Counted from the first letter of the stretch, positions 16,591 to 25,666 are shown. The stretch: 55,637 nt of DNA from Peptococcaceae bacterium UBA5356 (GCA_002407935.1 DHPU01000022.1:1-55637), one strand, 5' to 3'. Translations and numbers: made by a program. Notes: generated by a model from the sequence alone, not told the origin.

Positions 16591-17469
16591 GTGGGCTTTT
16601 TAGGAGCAATTTTGCAAAAAGTAACGGAAGTAGTAACCGGAAAAGGACAGATAGATGAAGAGCTTTTTGCTGAATTAGAGGAAACACTGATTTTAGCTGA
16701 TATTGGGGTGGAAACGGCGGTACAATTGGTAGACGCTGTGCGTAAAAGAACTAGGGAAGAAAAACTGACGGAAGCGGCAAAACTGCAGGAAGTTCTGCAA
16801 GAAGAAATAATAAAGATCTTAAAAGAAGGTAATCATTGTTTGAATTTAGTAAAGGGTATTTTAAATCCGATTTTGGTGGTAGGAGTTAATGGCGTGGGCA
16901 AGACTACTTCCATCGGAAAATTAGGTTATCGGTTGAAGGAGCAGGGATACAAGGTGATGGTAGCGGCCGCTGATACCTTTCGGGCCGCCGCTATTGAACA
17001 GTTGGAGGTATGGTGTCAGAGGAGCGGTTTAGAGATGATTCATCATCACGAGGGGGCAGACCCGGCAGCGGTAGTTTATGATGCCGTACAAGCCGCTAAA
17101 GCTAGAAAGGCAGATATATTGCTGATTGATACGGCAGGTCGTCTGCAAACGAAAACTAATCTGATGGAGGAATTAAAAAAAATTCGTCGGGTTATTGACC
17201 GGGAAATTCCAGACAGTCCTAAGGAGGTTCTGCTTGTTTTAGATGCGACAACCGGCCAGAATGCCCTCTCTCAGGCAAGACTATTTTCTGAAGCAACAGG
17301 TGTTACAGGAGTAATTCTTACAAAAACAGAGGGAACGGCGAAGGGTGGAGTTATTTTAGGAATCCAAAATGAGTATAAATTACCGGTGAAATATCTTGGC
17401 ATGGGAGAAAAGATGGAGAATTTAGAGGAGTTTGCTCCGGAGACTTTTTGCAGGGGTATATTTGAATGA
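16591..17469 (+). CDS. ftsY: Signal recognition particle receptor FtsY
   Basis: Membrane-associated GTPase that docks SRP-ribosome complexes. GTG 16591 with AAAGGGGG upstream gives 292 residues, an NG-only FtsY without the acidic A domain. The frame is open further upstream inside smc, but no ribosome site supports that. GVNGVGKT (98-105) is G1, DTFRAAA is the insertion-box start and DTAGRLQ is G3. The G4 motif reads TKTEG (E247) rather than the usual TKLDG, a conservative but unusual change at the guanine-recognition Asp. The partner ffh is at 23303. Confidence 0.95.
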   Translation: MGFLGAILQKVTEVVTGKGQIDEELFAELEETLILADIGVETAVQLVDAVRKRTREEKLTEAAKLQEVLQEEIIKILKEGNHCLNLVKGILNPILVVGVNGVGKTTSIGKLGYRLKEQGYKVMVAAADTFRAAAIEQLEVWCQRSGLEMIHHHEGADPAAVVYDAVQAAKARKADILLIDTAGRLQTKTNLMEELKKIRRVIDREIPDSPKEVLLVLDATTGQNALSQARLFSEATGVTGVILTKTEGTAKGGVILGIQNEYKLPVKYLGMGEKMENLEEFAPETFCRGIFE

Positions 17470-17486
17470 AAGAGGAGGATGGTATA

Positions 17487-18254
17487 ATGTTAAAGGCTGA
17501 TCTCGCTGTAATCGGAGGGACTGGAGTTTATCGGGCCGACATGTTAGAAAACGTCAAAGAGATTGATGTGGAAACTAGATATGGGAAGGTAAATTTGCTG
17601 TTTGGCACTTATCATGGTAGAAAGATCGTGTTTTTGGCGCGGCACGGAAAACGTCATTCTGTACCCCCTCATTTGGTTAATTATCGGGCTAATATGCAAG
17701 CCTTAAAGGAACTGGAAGTGAAAAAAATTATTGCTACAGCAGCGGTGGGCTCTCTTAATGAAAAGATGGCTCCCCTTGATTTTGTCATCATCGATCAGTT
17801 TATTGATTTCACCAAAACAAGAAAGAGTACTTTTTTTGAAGGCAGATTTGAAGGTGTCCGGCATATTGATGTAACCGATCCTTATTGTCCGAAACTACGT
17901 AGCTTTCTTTTTGAAAAAGCGGTAGAGTTAGGGCTAAAAGTACAACAGGGTGGCTGCTATGTTTGTATGGAAGGACCACGTTTTGAGACATCGGCGGAAA
18001 TAAAAATGTGTAAGCTCCTAGGGGGAGATTTAGTGGGCATGACTAGTGTACCGGAGGTTGTTTTAGCGCGTGAAGCGGGGATTTGTTATGCTACCATAGC
18101 GATGGTTACTAATTATGCAGCCGGGATGGCTCCTAGTGTGCTTTCACACAGTGAAGTGCTGGAAATTACGAAAAAACTGAATAATGATATCTCCCGCTTG
18201 ATTATGACCGCTCTGGCAGAAGTTTCTTTAGAAGAAAACTGTGATTGCTGCTAA
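17487..18254 (+). CDS. Methylthioinosine (or methylthioadenosine) phosphorylase
   Basis: Phosphorolysis of 5'-methylthio-nucleoside to the purine base and 5-methylthioribose-1-phosphate. ATG 17487 after AGGAGG gives 255 residues of the PNP/MTAP family: IGGTGVY at the N-terminus, RHGKRHSVPPHLVNYRAN phosphate site, MEGPRFET and MTSVPEVVLAREAG. At the base-recognition loop it reads VTNYAAG with Asn209. MTA phosphorylases have Asp there (adenine), whereas 6-oxopurine enzymes have Asn. With a deaminase two genes downstream, methylthioinosine is the likelier substrate (inference). The gene begins 17 bp after ftsY. Confidence 0.85.
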   Translation: MLKADLAVIGGTGVYRADMLENVKEIDVETRYGKVNLLFGTYHGRKIVFLARHGKRHSVPPHLVNYRANMQALKELEVKKIIATAAVGSLNEKMAPLDFVIIDQFIDFTKTRKSTFFEGRFEGVRHIDVTDPYCPKLRSFLFEKAVELGLKVQQGGCYVCMEGPRFETSAEIKMCKLLGGDLVGMTSVPEVVLAREAGICYATIAMVTNYAAGMAPSVLSHSEVLEITKKLNNDISRLIMTALAEVSLEENCDCC

Positions 18255-18297
18255 CGGCTAGCGAGATAAGAAAGAGTGGGAAAAGGGGGGATGTGTT

Positions 18298-19350
18298 GTG
18301 AAAGCGATAGAGTGGCAAGAGAATCGCCTGGTGATACTTGACCAGACTCTTTTACCTTCATATCAGGAATATTTTTATTGCCAAAATTACCTTGATGTTG
18401 TCGAAGCGATTAAAACAATGAAAGTGCGAGGGGCTCCGGCAATAGGGGTTGCGGCTGCGTTTGGACTAGTCTTGGCAGCTTTATCTTACGAGGGCTATGA
18501 GAAAACTGAATTTTTTGCAGTGCTGGAAAAAGCCCAGGAACTCTTAGGTAAAACGCGACCTACGGCGGTAAATCTTTTTTGGGCTTTAGGACGAATGGAA
18601 AAAAGCTGGAAGGGAAATAATGCTTGCACGATCTTAGAAATAAAAAAGATGCTGGAAAAGGAAGCTTTACAAATTTTCGAAGAGGACTTAACGGCCAATA
18701 GGTGGATTGGTGATTACGGGAGCGAACTTATTCCGGTAGGCTCCTCTATTTTAACGCACTGTAATGCCGGAGCTTTGGCAACAGCCGGTTATGGGACGGC
18801 ACTAGGGGTAATTAGGGCCGCTTATGAAGAAGGAAAGAATATTCGGGTTTATGTTGATGAGACGAGACCGCTTTTACAGGGAGCAAGGCTGACAGCATGG
18901 GAATTAATGGAGGAGAATATTCCTGTTACTTTGATTGCCGATAATATGGCGGGATATTTGATGAAACAGGGCAAAATCGACGTAGTAGTAGTGGGAGCGG
19001 ATCGGATAACTGCTAATGGAGATGTAGCTAATAAAATTGGCACCTATTCTTTGGCGGTACTTGCTAATTATCATAACGTTCCTTTCTATGTAGCAGCTCC
19101 CCTTTCTACTATTGATATGTCTCTTTCTACCGGTTGGAAGATCCCTATTGAAGAAAGAAATCCTGATGAAATCAGAAAATGGAAAAATTATCAGTTAGCT
19201 CCAGCAGATGTAAAGGTGTATAATCCGGCTTTTGATGTAACTCCGGCTGAACTGGTGACGGCATTTATTACGGAACGTGGTATTTTACGTCGTCCTTTTC
19301 GAGTTAGCCTGCAGACGGTATTTTCCGGGGGGCGGGGGGAGGAAAATTAA
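18298..19350 (+). CDS. mtnA: S-methyl-5-thioribose-1-phosphate isomerase
   Basis: Converts 5-methylthioribose-1-phosphate to the ribulose form in methionine salvage. The 350-residue protein has KVRGAPAIGVAAAFG, the catalytic cysteine in THCNAGALATAGYG, an ETRPLLQGARLT block and GADRITANGDVANKIGTY with the catalytic Asp. It starts at GTG 18298 with a G-rich ribosome site, and its stop overlaps the deaminase ATG by one base. The rest of the Bacillus salvage route (mtnK, mtnW, mtnX, mtnB, mtnD) is not in this window. Confidence 0.95.
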   Translation: MKAIEWQENRLVILDQTLLPSYQEYFYCQNYLDVVEAIKTMKVRGAPAIGVAAAFGLVLAALSYEGYEKTEFFAVLEKAQELLGKTRPTAVNLFWALGRMEKSWKGNNACTILEIKKMLEKEALQIFEEDLTANRWIGDYGSELIPVGSSILTHCNAGALATAGYGTALGVIRAAYEEGKNIRVYVDETRPLLQGARLTAWELMEENIPVTLIADNMAGYLMKQGKIDVVVVGADRITANGDVANKIGTYSLAVLANYHNVPFYVAAPLSTIDMSLSTGWKIPIEERNPDEIRKWKNYQLAPADVKVYNPAFDVTPAELVTAFITERGILRRPFRVSLQTVFSGGRGEEN

Positions 19351-20654
19351 TGAAAGGGATCTTAATCAAAGAGGCATTACTCGTTCCACTGGATTCTCTC
19401 CCCAGAGAACAACTGTGGTTTAAAGGCGATCTGGCCATTGAGGGAAAGACGATTAAAGAGGTGGGTGCAAACCTACAGGATAAATATGCGGGTTTTACGG
19501 TGCTTAATGGGCGGGATAGTTTGGTGATCCCTGGTTTTGTAAATTGTCATACTCATGCAGCGATGACGATGTTGCGCGGGTATGCTGATGATCTGCCTCT
19601 GATGGCTTGGCTTTCGGAAAAAATTTGGCCGTGTGAGGCTCAGCTGCAAGCGGAGGATATTTATTGGGGCACTCAGTTAGCTATTTTAGAAATGATTAAA
19701 TCGGGCACGACTACATTTGCAGATATGTATTTTTATATGGAGCAGACGGCGCAGGCAGTATTAGAATCTGGCATACGAGCCTCCTTGTCTAGAGGGATGG
19801 TCGGGTCAGGAGATAAGGCAGGGTTGGCTTTGCGGGAAAGTGAGGAGTTTATTAAAACTTGGCAGGGAAAAGGAGAGGGGCGAATCACCTGCCTTTTTGG
19901 TCCCCATGCGCCTTATACCTGTCCTCCTGAATATTTACAAAGAGTGATGGCGTTGGCTGATGATTATGGAGTTGGTCTGCATATTCATCTGGCGGAGACT
20001 CTTCAGGAGGTAGCTGAGGTCAGCCAACAATATGGGATGAGACCTGTTGAATTGTTAGATTCAATTGGTTTTTTTCAGGAACGTCATGTTTTAGCGGCAC
20101 ATTGTGTTCATCTTTCAGAAAAGGAAATGGAGATTCTGGTAAAAAACAAGGTGGGGATTGCTCATAATCCGGAAAGTAATATGAAGCTGGCCAGTGGGAT
20201 AGCTCCGATCCCACAGCTTTTGCGTCAAGGTGCTGTGGTGGGGTTAGGTACAGATGGAGCCGCCAGTAATAATAATTTAGATATGTTGGAAGAAATGCGG
20301 ACGTGTGCCTTATTACATAAAGTTGCCACTATGGATCCTACGGTCTTACCGTCTAGGCTGGTTTTGGAGATGGCCACCAAGAAGGGAGCGGAAGCCTTGG
20401 GTCTGCGGGAGGTAGGTTCTTTAGCACCGGGACAAAAAGCGGATCTGCTGATTTTGAATTTACATGAACCCCATTTAACACCTTTACATGATCCGGTAGC
20501 TAATCTTGTCTATGCAGCTCAATCAGCTGATGTAAAAACAGTGATTATTGATGGGAAAATAGTGATGAAAGAACGGCAGATGTTGACGATGGACGAGGAG
20601 AAAATTTTGTTTGAAGTTCAAAAACGTGGGTGCAAGTTGGCAAAAAACACTTGA
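19350..20654 (+). CDS. mtaD: 5-methylthioadenosine/S-adenosylhomocysteine deaminase
   Basis: Hydrolytic deamination of MTA to methylthioinosine, and of SAH to S-inosylhomocysteine. The 434-residue amidohydrolase has the metal-site motif NCHTHAAMT near residue 66, HIHLAET, AAHCVHLS and GTDGAASNNNLDM. The family also accepts adenosine in some species. Its one-base overlap with mtnA and the Asn-type phosphorylase upstream support a dedicated MTA salvage cluster. A hairpin terminator follows. Confidence 0.93.
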   Translation: MKGILIKEALLVPLDSLPREQLWFKGDLAIEGKTIKEVGANLQDKYAGFTVLNGRDSLVIPGFVNCHTHAAMTMLRGYADDLPLMAWLSEKIWPCEAQLQAEDIYWGTQLAILEMIKSGTTTFADMYFYMEQTAQAVLESGIRASLSRGMVGSGDKAGLALRESEEFIKTWQGKGEGRITCLFGPHAPYTCPPEYLQRVMALADDYGVGLHIHLAETLQEVAEVSQQYGMRPVELLDSIGFFQERHVLAAHCVHLSEKEMEILVKNKVGIAHNPESNMKLASGIAPIPQLLRQGAVVGLGTDGAASNNNLDMLEEMRTCALLHKVATMDPTVLPSRLVLEMATKKGAEALGLREVGSLAPGQKADLLILNLHEPHLTPLHDPVANLVYAAQSADVKTVIIDGKIVMKERQMLTMDEEKILFEVQKRGCKLAKNT

Positions 20655-20695
20655 CAATAATTACTAAACAATGACAATATATAAAGGGTAGTTTT

Positions 20696-20730
20696 AAAAT
20701 CAGGACTAAAGTATCCTGATTTTAATTTAT
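20696..20730 (+). terminator. Terminator after the MTA salvage cluster
   Basis: aaaatcagga and tcctgatttt form a perfect 10-bp stem with an 8-nt loop, followed by a T-rich tail. Confidence 0.75.
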
Positions 20731-20815
20731 TTGTTACAAATTTAAATATTTTAGAGGGTTTTTTCGACAAAAATAGAAAATTAGTAATAGAGCATAAATT
20801 AAGGAGAAATATGAG

Positions 20816-22864
20816 ATGGATATATATTTCATGCTTTTAGCAACTATTAACCCTTTTATTTTATTATTTGTATTTGGGTATTTATATTGGGAATACCGTG
20901 ACCGTTTTGTGCGTTTATGGTGCATTAGCGGGGTAATTTTAATAATTAAATTAGCCTTTGATTTTACCATGATCTTTTTAGGGAAAGATATTAACGTTTT
21001 TTCTCCTTTTATTAGATTGTTGGATTTAATCTCCCTGGCAGTAGCGGGATATTTTCTCCTAGAGGGTTCTTATGCTTTTATTAGTAAATCCTTGTCTAAA
21101 AACTGGAGGTATTGTTTTATTTTCGGAATGGTTTGGTGCTCAATTGGAACTTTTTTGGAAATGCCTCCGTTGTTATCCTCGTTATTACCTGTAGCGTTTA
21201 TGGCTATTAGCATGTTTTATACCGGTATGAGCATCTTGGAATATAAAGATATAACTGGAATTGGTAAAATGCTTGCCGGCGGTGGATTGATTGTTTGGAG
21301 TGTTCATCTTTCTCTTTATCCATTTACGCGTTATATAATGCAACTGGCTTCATACGGTTATTTCTTTTCAGCAGTGATTTCTTTAGTGGCTGCTATTGCT
21401 TTATTGAACATCTATTTTCAACGCATGAAGAAGGAATTGGAGCAGAGTGAGGCTCGTTTCCGTTTGCTGGCGGAAAATGCGCAGGACGTGATTTACCGTT
21501 TTTCGCTTTGGCCTAATTATGGGTTTGATTACATAAGTCCTTCTGTTGAAACTTTAACAGGATACAAAGCAGAAGAATTCTATCAAGATTCTCAACTTTT
21601 TCTAAGACTTGTCCAATCCAGTGATTTGTACCAGTTGGAGGCTTTAAAAAGACCTGTAGGCAGGGAAGGAATCAATATTGTTCTGCGAATAGAACATAAA
21701 AACAAGAATATTATTTGGTTAGAACAGCGGTGCGTTCCTATCTATAATGAAGTGGGCAGGATTATTTCTTATGAAGGAATTGCGCGGGATATTACCGAAA
21801 GCAAAAAAGTAGAAACACAGTTAAAATATTTAAGCCAGCATGATGTTTTAACCGATTTAGGGAACCGTTTATATTTTGAAGAAGAGATGCGTAACCTAGA
21901 GAATGAAGAATATACCTTTTTAGGCATAATAGTTTGTGATATTGATGGGCTCAAGATTATTAATGATACTTTTGGTCACGCTTATGGTGATTTATTGATT
22001 AAAACTGCTGCGGATATCCTGAAAAGGATTTTCGAACAGGATGGTCGCATCGCTAGGATTGGGGGAGATGAATTTGCAGTTATTTTGACCGATTATGATG
22101 AGGAGTTGATGGAGAAAACCTGTTATGCTCTTTATGAGGAAATGGCTAGACAAAATATAAGCAAGACGGAACTTCCTGTCAATATGTCGGTAGGTTTTGC
22201 CACTTCTAAAGGCAAGGCAGTTTTGCCGCAAGACCTTTTCCGGGAAGCCGATAATAAGATGTATAGCGAAAAAATGAAAAATAGAAGCATTTCGCACCTC
22301 TCGATTATTAATGCGATGAAGAAGCTTTTGCTTGCAAAGGATTTTGGAGAAGAGGGGCATATTCAGTTTATGCAAAAGGTAGTCAATGAAATGGGGGTAA
22401 TTTTAAAATTATTACCACAACAAATGGAGAAGTTAGATAAATTAGCCTGTTATCATGATATTGGCAAAGTAGGGATTAAAGATAGCATTATTTTCAAGCG
22501 GGGTCCGCTTAATTGGGAAGAAACCATGGAGATGAGGAGACATTGTGAAATAGGGTATCGGATCGCTCAGTTTTCTAATGAGATGGCTCCGATTGCGGAA
22601 TTAATTTTAAAACATCATGAATGGTGGGACGGTAATGGCTATCCCTTTAGAATTAAAGGGAAAAACATTCCGTTGGAATGTCGGATTTTGGCGCTGGCTG
22701 ATGCTTATGAGGGGATGATTTCCGATCGTCCTTATAGGAAAGCTCTTTCTTCAACAGATGCCTTAAAAGAAATCGAAGAATCTGGTGGTGTGCAGTTTGA
22801 TCCGGAGTTGATAGATGTTTTTTTTGAAGCAGTGAAAAATATTTTAGAAAGAAAAATTAGTTGA
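20816..22864 (+). CDS. Membrane PAS-GGDEF-HD-GYP protein (cyclic-di-GMP turnover)
   Basis: A 682-residue signalling protein. Residues 1-200 hold about six hydrophobic segments, probably a membrane sensor; a PAS domain lies at about 215-335, GGDEF at about 340-500 and HD-GYP at about 510-680. The cyclase motif GGDEF is intact, with no RxxD inhibitory site five residues before it. The phosphodiesterase part keeps HDIGKVGI, HHEWWDGNGYP and LALADAYEGM. The protein could therefore both make and break cyclic-di-GMP; which activity dominates cannot be told. AAGGAG precedes ATG 20816. Confidence 0.9.
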   Translation: MDIYFMLLATINPFILLFVFGYLYWEYRDRFVRLWCISGVILIIKLAFDFTMIFLGKDINVFSPFIRLLDLISLAVAGYFLLEGSYAFISKSLSKNWRYCFIFGMVWCSIGTFLEMPPLLSSLLPVAFMAISMFYTGMSILEYKDITGIGKMLAGGGLIVWSVHLSLYPFTRYIMQLASYGYFFSAVISLVAAIALLNIYFQRMKKELEQSEARFRLLAENAQDVIYRFSLWPNYGFDYISPSVETLTGYKAEEFYQDSQLFLRLVQSSDLYQLEALKRPVGREGINIVLRIEHKNKNIIWLEQRCVPIYNEVGRIISYEGIARDITESKKVETQLKYLSQHDVLTDLGNRLYFEEEMRNLENEEYTFLGIIVCDIDGLKIINDTFGHAYGDLLIKTAADILKRIFEQDGRIARIGGDEFAVILTDYDEELMEKTCYALYEEMARQNISKTELPVNMSVGFATSKGKAVLPQDLFREADNKMYSEKMKNRSISHLSIINAMKKLLLAKDFGEEGHIQFMQKVVNEMGVILKLLPQQMEKLDKLACYHDIGKVGIKDSIIFKRGPLNWEETMEMRRHCEIGYRIAQFSNEMAPIAELILKHHEWWDGNGYPFRIKGKNIPLECRILALADAYEGMISDRPYRKALSSTDALKEIEESGGVQFDPELIDVFFEAVKNILERKIS

Positions 22865-22890
22865 CAGAAAGTAGCTTTATAGTTTAAAAT
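22861..22890 (+). promoter_or_regulatory. Sigma-A promoter of ylxM-ffh operon
   Basis: TTGACA (22861-22866), overlapping the stop of the preceding gene, and TAAAAT (22885-22890) are 18 bp apart. Confidence 0.7.
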
Positions 22891-22932
22891 AATAACTGTT
22901 AAGTAAATATCCTTAACATGGAGTTAGTGCAG

Positions 22933-23289
22933 ATGGATAATCTAACGCAGAGAGCCTTATTGCTTGATTTTTATGGCTCTCTTTTAACTGAAAAACAGAA
23001 GAAGATATATGACTTATATTTTCAACAGGATTTATCCTTGGGGGAAATAAGTCAAAATCAGGGCGTTTCACGACCGGCTGTTTATGACCTTTTAAAGCGG
23101 ACGGAAGAAGCTTTGCAGCATTATGAGGATAAGCTGGGGTTGGTGCAAAAATATGTGACGAGCAGGGAGATCAGGCAAGAGCTTAGTAAAAGGTTAGGAG
23201 AATTAAGGGAGAGGCTGAAGAAAAACAATTTGGAAGATGATTGGGAAAAGTTAGCTGCCCTGCTTAAAAAATTAGAAGATAGTTGGTAG
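22933..23289 (+). CDS. ylxM: YlxM, SRP-associated helix-turn-helix protein (UPF0122)
   Basis: YlxM proteins accompany ffh in Firmicutes and modulate SRP/FtsY GTPase activity in streptococci. ATG 22933 (GGAG ten bases upstream) gives 118 residues; ATG 22918 is an alternative without a ribosome site. The N-terminal half matches the family (LLDFYGSLLTEKQ, YDLYFQQDLSLGEI, GVSRPAVYDLLKR), a sigma-4-like HTH. The C-terminus is a charged coiled coil. It is followed by ffh after 13 bp. Confidence 0.92.
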   Translation: MDNLTQRALLLDFYGSLLTEKQKKIYDLYFQQDLSLGEISQNQGVSRPAVYDLLKRTEEALQHYEDKLGLVQKYVTSREIRQELSKRLGELRERLKKNNLEDDWEKLAALLKKLEDSW

Positions 23290-23302
23290 GTGAGGTAAAT
23301 AG

Positions 23303-24655
23303 ATGGCCTTTGAAAATATTACGGAGAAGATTCAGGCGGTTTTTAAAAACCTGCGTGGCAAGGGAAAGCTTTCCGAAAAAGATGTTCAACAGGCGATGAG
23401 GGAAGTTCGGTTAGCTCTTTTGGAAGCTGATGTCAGTTATCGAGTGGTGAAAGATTTTATTAATAAAATTACAGAAAGAGCTATTGGTTCCGAGGTCTTA
23501 CAAAGCCTTACTCCGGGACAACAGGTTATTAAGATTGTGCATGACGAAATGGCCCAATTAATGGGAGGGACGCAAAGTAAAATAAATGTGGCGTCTAAAC
23601 CCCCTACTGTGGTAATGATGGTGGGCTTGCAGGGTTCGGGTAAAACAACGACCAGCGCTAAATTAGCCCGTTATCTAAAAAAACTGGGCAGGAGTCCTTT
23701 GCTTACTGCTTGTGATGTTTATCGACCTGCTGCGATTAAACAGCTGCAAGTTTTAGGTGAACAGCTCAATATTCCGGTGTTTTCGTTGGGAGACAAACAA
23801 AACCCTGTGGATATTGCCAGAGGGGCAAAAAGTATGGCCGAAAAAAATGGTCATGACCTGGTCATTTTAGATACAGCTGGGCGATTGCATGTTGATGAAG
23901 AATTAATGAGCGAATTGGAAGAGATTAAAAAGGCTTGTCATCCAGAGGAGATTTTACTTGTGGTGGATGCCATGACAGGTCAGGATGCCGTTAATGTAGC
24001 GGAGAAGTTCAACCAAAGCTTAGGCTTGGACGGAGTAGTTCTAACTAAACTGGATGGAGATACCAGAGGTGGGGCGGCCTTATCGGTCAAAGCTGTTACA
24101 GGGAAGCCTATTAAATTTGCCGGTATGGGTGAGAAACTTGATGCCTTAGAGGCTTTTCATCCCGAGCGGATGGCCTCCAGGATTCTTGGGATGGGAGATG
24201 TGCTCACTCTTATTGAAAAAGCGCAAGCTACCGTGGATTTGCAGAAGACTCAAGAGTTAGAGCGAAAGTTGCGCCAGAATGAATTTACCTTTGAAGATTA
24301 TCTGGAGCAGATTCAACAGATGCAAAAGATGGGACCGTTAGATCAACTTCTGGATATGATCCCAGGAATGGGTAAAGTAAAGGGTCTACAAGGGTTAGAA
24401 ATAAATGAAAAGGATATTAAACATGTGGAAGCCATTATTCGGGCGATGACGCTTCAGGAACGAAGGAAGCCGGAGATAATTAATGGCAGTCGTAGAAAAA
24501 GAATTGCCGTGGGTAGTGGCACTTCGATTCAGGATGTAAATAGAACAATCAAACAGTTTGAGCAGATGCAAAAAATGATGAAGCAGTTTACCCAGTTACA
24601 ATCAAGTGGAAAAGCCGGTAAAAAAGCTTTATCTAAAATGCCCTTTTTCAAGTAA
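23303..24655 (+). CDS. ffh: Signal recognition particle protein Ffh
   Basis: GTPase that binds signal sequences and 4.5S/6S RNA and targets ribosomes to FtsY. The 450-residue protein has N and G domains (GLQGSGKTTTSAKLA, DTAGRLH, canonical TKLDGDTRGG) and a methionine-rich M domain at about residues 300-450, with SGTSIQDVNR in the RNA-binding region. No SRP RNA gene was recognised in the window. It is first in a run with rpsP and khpA. Confidence 0.97.
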   Translation: MAFENITEKIQAVFKNLRGKGKLSEKDVQQAMREVRLALLEADVSYRVVKDFINKITERAIGSEVLQSLTPGQQVIKIVHDEMAQLMGGTQSKINVASKPPTVVMMVGLQGSGKTTTSAKLARYLKKLGRSPLLTACDVYRPAAIKQLQVLGEQLNIPVFSLGDKQNPVDIARGAKSMAEKNGHDLVILDTAGRLHVDEELMSELEEIKKACHPEEILLVVDAMTGQDAVNVAEKFNQSLGLDGVVLTKLDGDTRGGAALSVKAVTGKPIKFAGMGEKLDALEAFHPERMASRILGMGDVLTLIEKAQATVDLQKTQELERKLRQNEFTFEDYLEQIQQMQKMGPLDQLLDMIPGMGKVKGLQGLEINEKDIKHVEAIIRAMTLQERRKPEIINGSRRKRIAVGSGTSIQDVNRTIKQFEQMQKMMKQFTQLQSSGKAGKKALSKMPFFK

Positions 24656-24680
24656 GAGTATATATTAAGGAGGTGAAATG

Positions 24681-24938
24681 ATGGCTACAAGAATCAGATT
24701 AAGAAGAATGGGTGCTAAAAAGGCTCCTTTTTACCGTTTAGTAGTGGCTGATTCCCGTACACCACGTGACGGACGTTTTATTGAGGAAATTGGTTATTAT
24801 GACCCTACTAAAAATCCCTTAGTGCTGAAAATTGACGAAGAAAGAGCATTATACTGGTTAAAAACTGGGGCTCAGCCTTCGGAAACAGCCAAATCGCTGC
24901 TAAACAAAGCCGGTATTTTGGCTAAAGATAGCGAGTAA
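24681..24938 (+). CDS. rpsP: Small-subunit ribosomal protein bS16
   Basis: Small 30S protein of 85 residues starting MATRIRLRRMGAKKAPFYR, the family signature. ATG 24681 is 7 bases from the AAGGAGGTGA core; the adjacent ATG at 24678 is too close. It lies between ffh and khpA, the conserved Firmicutes order. Confidence 0.97.
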   Translation: MATRIRLRRMGAKKAPFYRLVVADSRTPRDGRFIEEIGYYDPTKNPLVLKIDEERALYWLKTGAQPSETAKSLLNKAGILAKDSE

Positions 24939-24955
24939 TTTTGGGGGTGTAATTA

Positions 24956-25186
24956 ATGAAAGAATTGGTTGAAGTCTTGGCTAAAGCTTTGGTTGATAAT
25001 TCGGAAGAGGTCAATGTATCTTCTCGAGAGGAAAATGACACAGTAATATTTGAGTTGCGTGTGGCTCCCCAGGATATGGGTAAAGTAATTGGGAAGCAGG
25101 GCCGAATTGCCAGAGCAATCCGCACAATAGTCAGAGCTGCAGCTGTCCGCGAGGACAAAAAGGTGATAGTAGATATAGTTCAATAG
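24956..25186 (+). CDS. khpA: KH-domain RNA-binding protein KhpA (YlqC)
   Basis: A 76-residue single type-II KH domain with GKVIGKQGRIARAIR as the RNA-binding GXXG loop. In other Firmicutes KhpA pairs with KhpB (Jag) and affects cell elongation and small-RNA networks. GGGGGTG precedes ATG 24956. It sits between rpsP and ylqD, as in Bacillus. Confidence 0.95.
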   Translation: MKELVEVLAKALVDNSEEVNVSSREENDTVIFELRVAPQDMGKVIGKQGRIARAIRTIVRAAAVREDKKVIVDIVQ

Positions 25187-25213
25187 AGAGAGGTCAGGGA
25201 AGACCTCTCTTTC
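25187..25213 (+). terminator. Hairpin after khpA, weak terminator or attenuator
   Basis: agagaggtc and gacctctct form a 9-bp stem with a 6-nt loop followed by a short ttt. The U tract is poor, so read-through into ylqD is likely. Confidence 0.5.
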
Positions 25214-25253
25214 CATATAACAAAGGAAGCAAAAAAAGAAGGAGGGAAAGACC

Positions 25254-25658
25254 ATGGAAAAGTTAACTATAAATCGAAAAATACTGGTGAAGGCTAAGGT
25301 AACGGAGGGATTTAAAAAAGATTTAATTCAGGAGCTGCAGGAAGGAATCAATAAACTGGAGGCAGAACTTAAGTTTATTGAACAGCGGGCGAAAAAGATG
25401 ATTACCGAATTAACCTTGAAGGCTTCGCCTCAAGTAGCCGCAGTGAGAGAGCAATTCGAATATGAAAAGTTGAAAAGAGAAGAAACAAAGGAAAAGATGG
25501 CAGAACAAATTAAGTTCATTAGTACGTTAGAAATTGGGAATGAAGTTGTTCAAGGGGAGATTGAAGGTCCTTTAGAAATTCAAGTAGGAGATAATTGGGA
25601 CGAAATAATGCAAAGAGAGATTCTGCTTGAGGATGGGCTTATTATAGCCATAAGGTAG
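25254..25658 (+). CDS. ylqD: YlqD family protein
   Basis: A 134-residue protein matching YlqD by sequence pattern and its place between khpA and rimM. The middle (residues about 20-90) is a charged coiled coil; the C-terminus (GPLEIQVGDNW to EDGLIIAIR) looks like a small beta domain. The function is unknown in all species. GGAGGG precedes ATG 25254. Confidence 0.8.
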   Translation: MEKLTINRKILVKAKVTEGFKKDLIQELQEGINKLEAELKFIEQRAKKMITELTLKASPQVAAVREQFEYEKLKREETKEKMAEQIKFISTLEIGNEVVQGEIEGPLEIQVGDNWDEIMQREILLEDGLIIAIR

Positions 25659-25666
25659 GAGTGACG

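Noticed and set aside
20651..20683. TTGACA with a possible TATATA as a promoter before 20816
   Set aside because: The spacing is poor and a terminator hairpin follows directly, so a productive transcript is unlikely.
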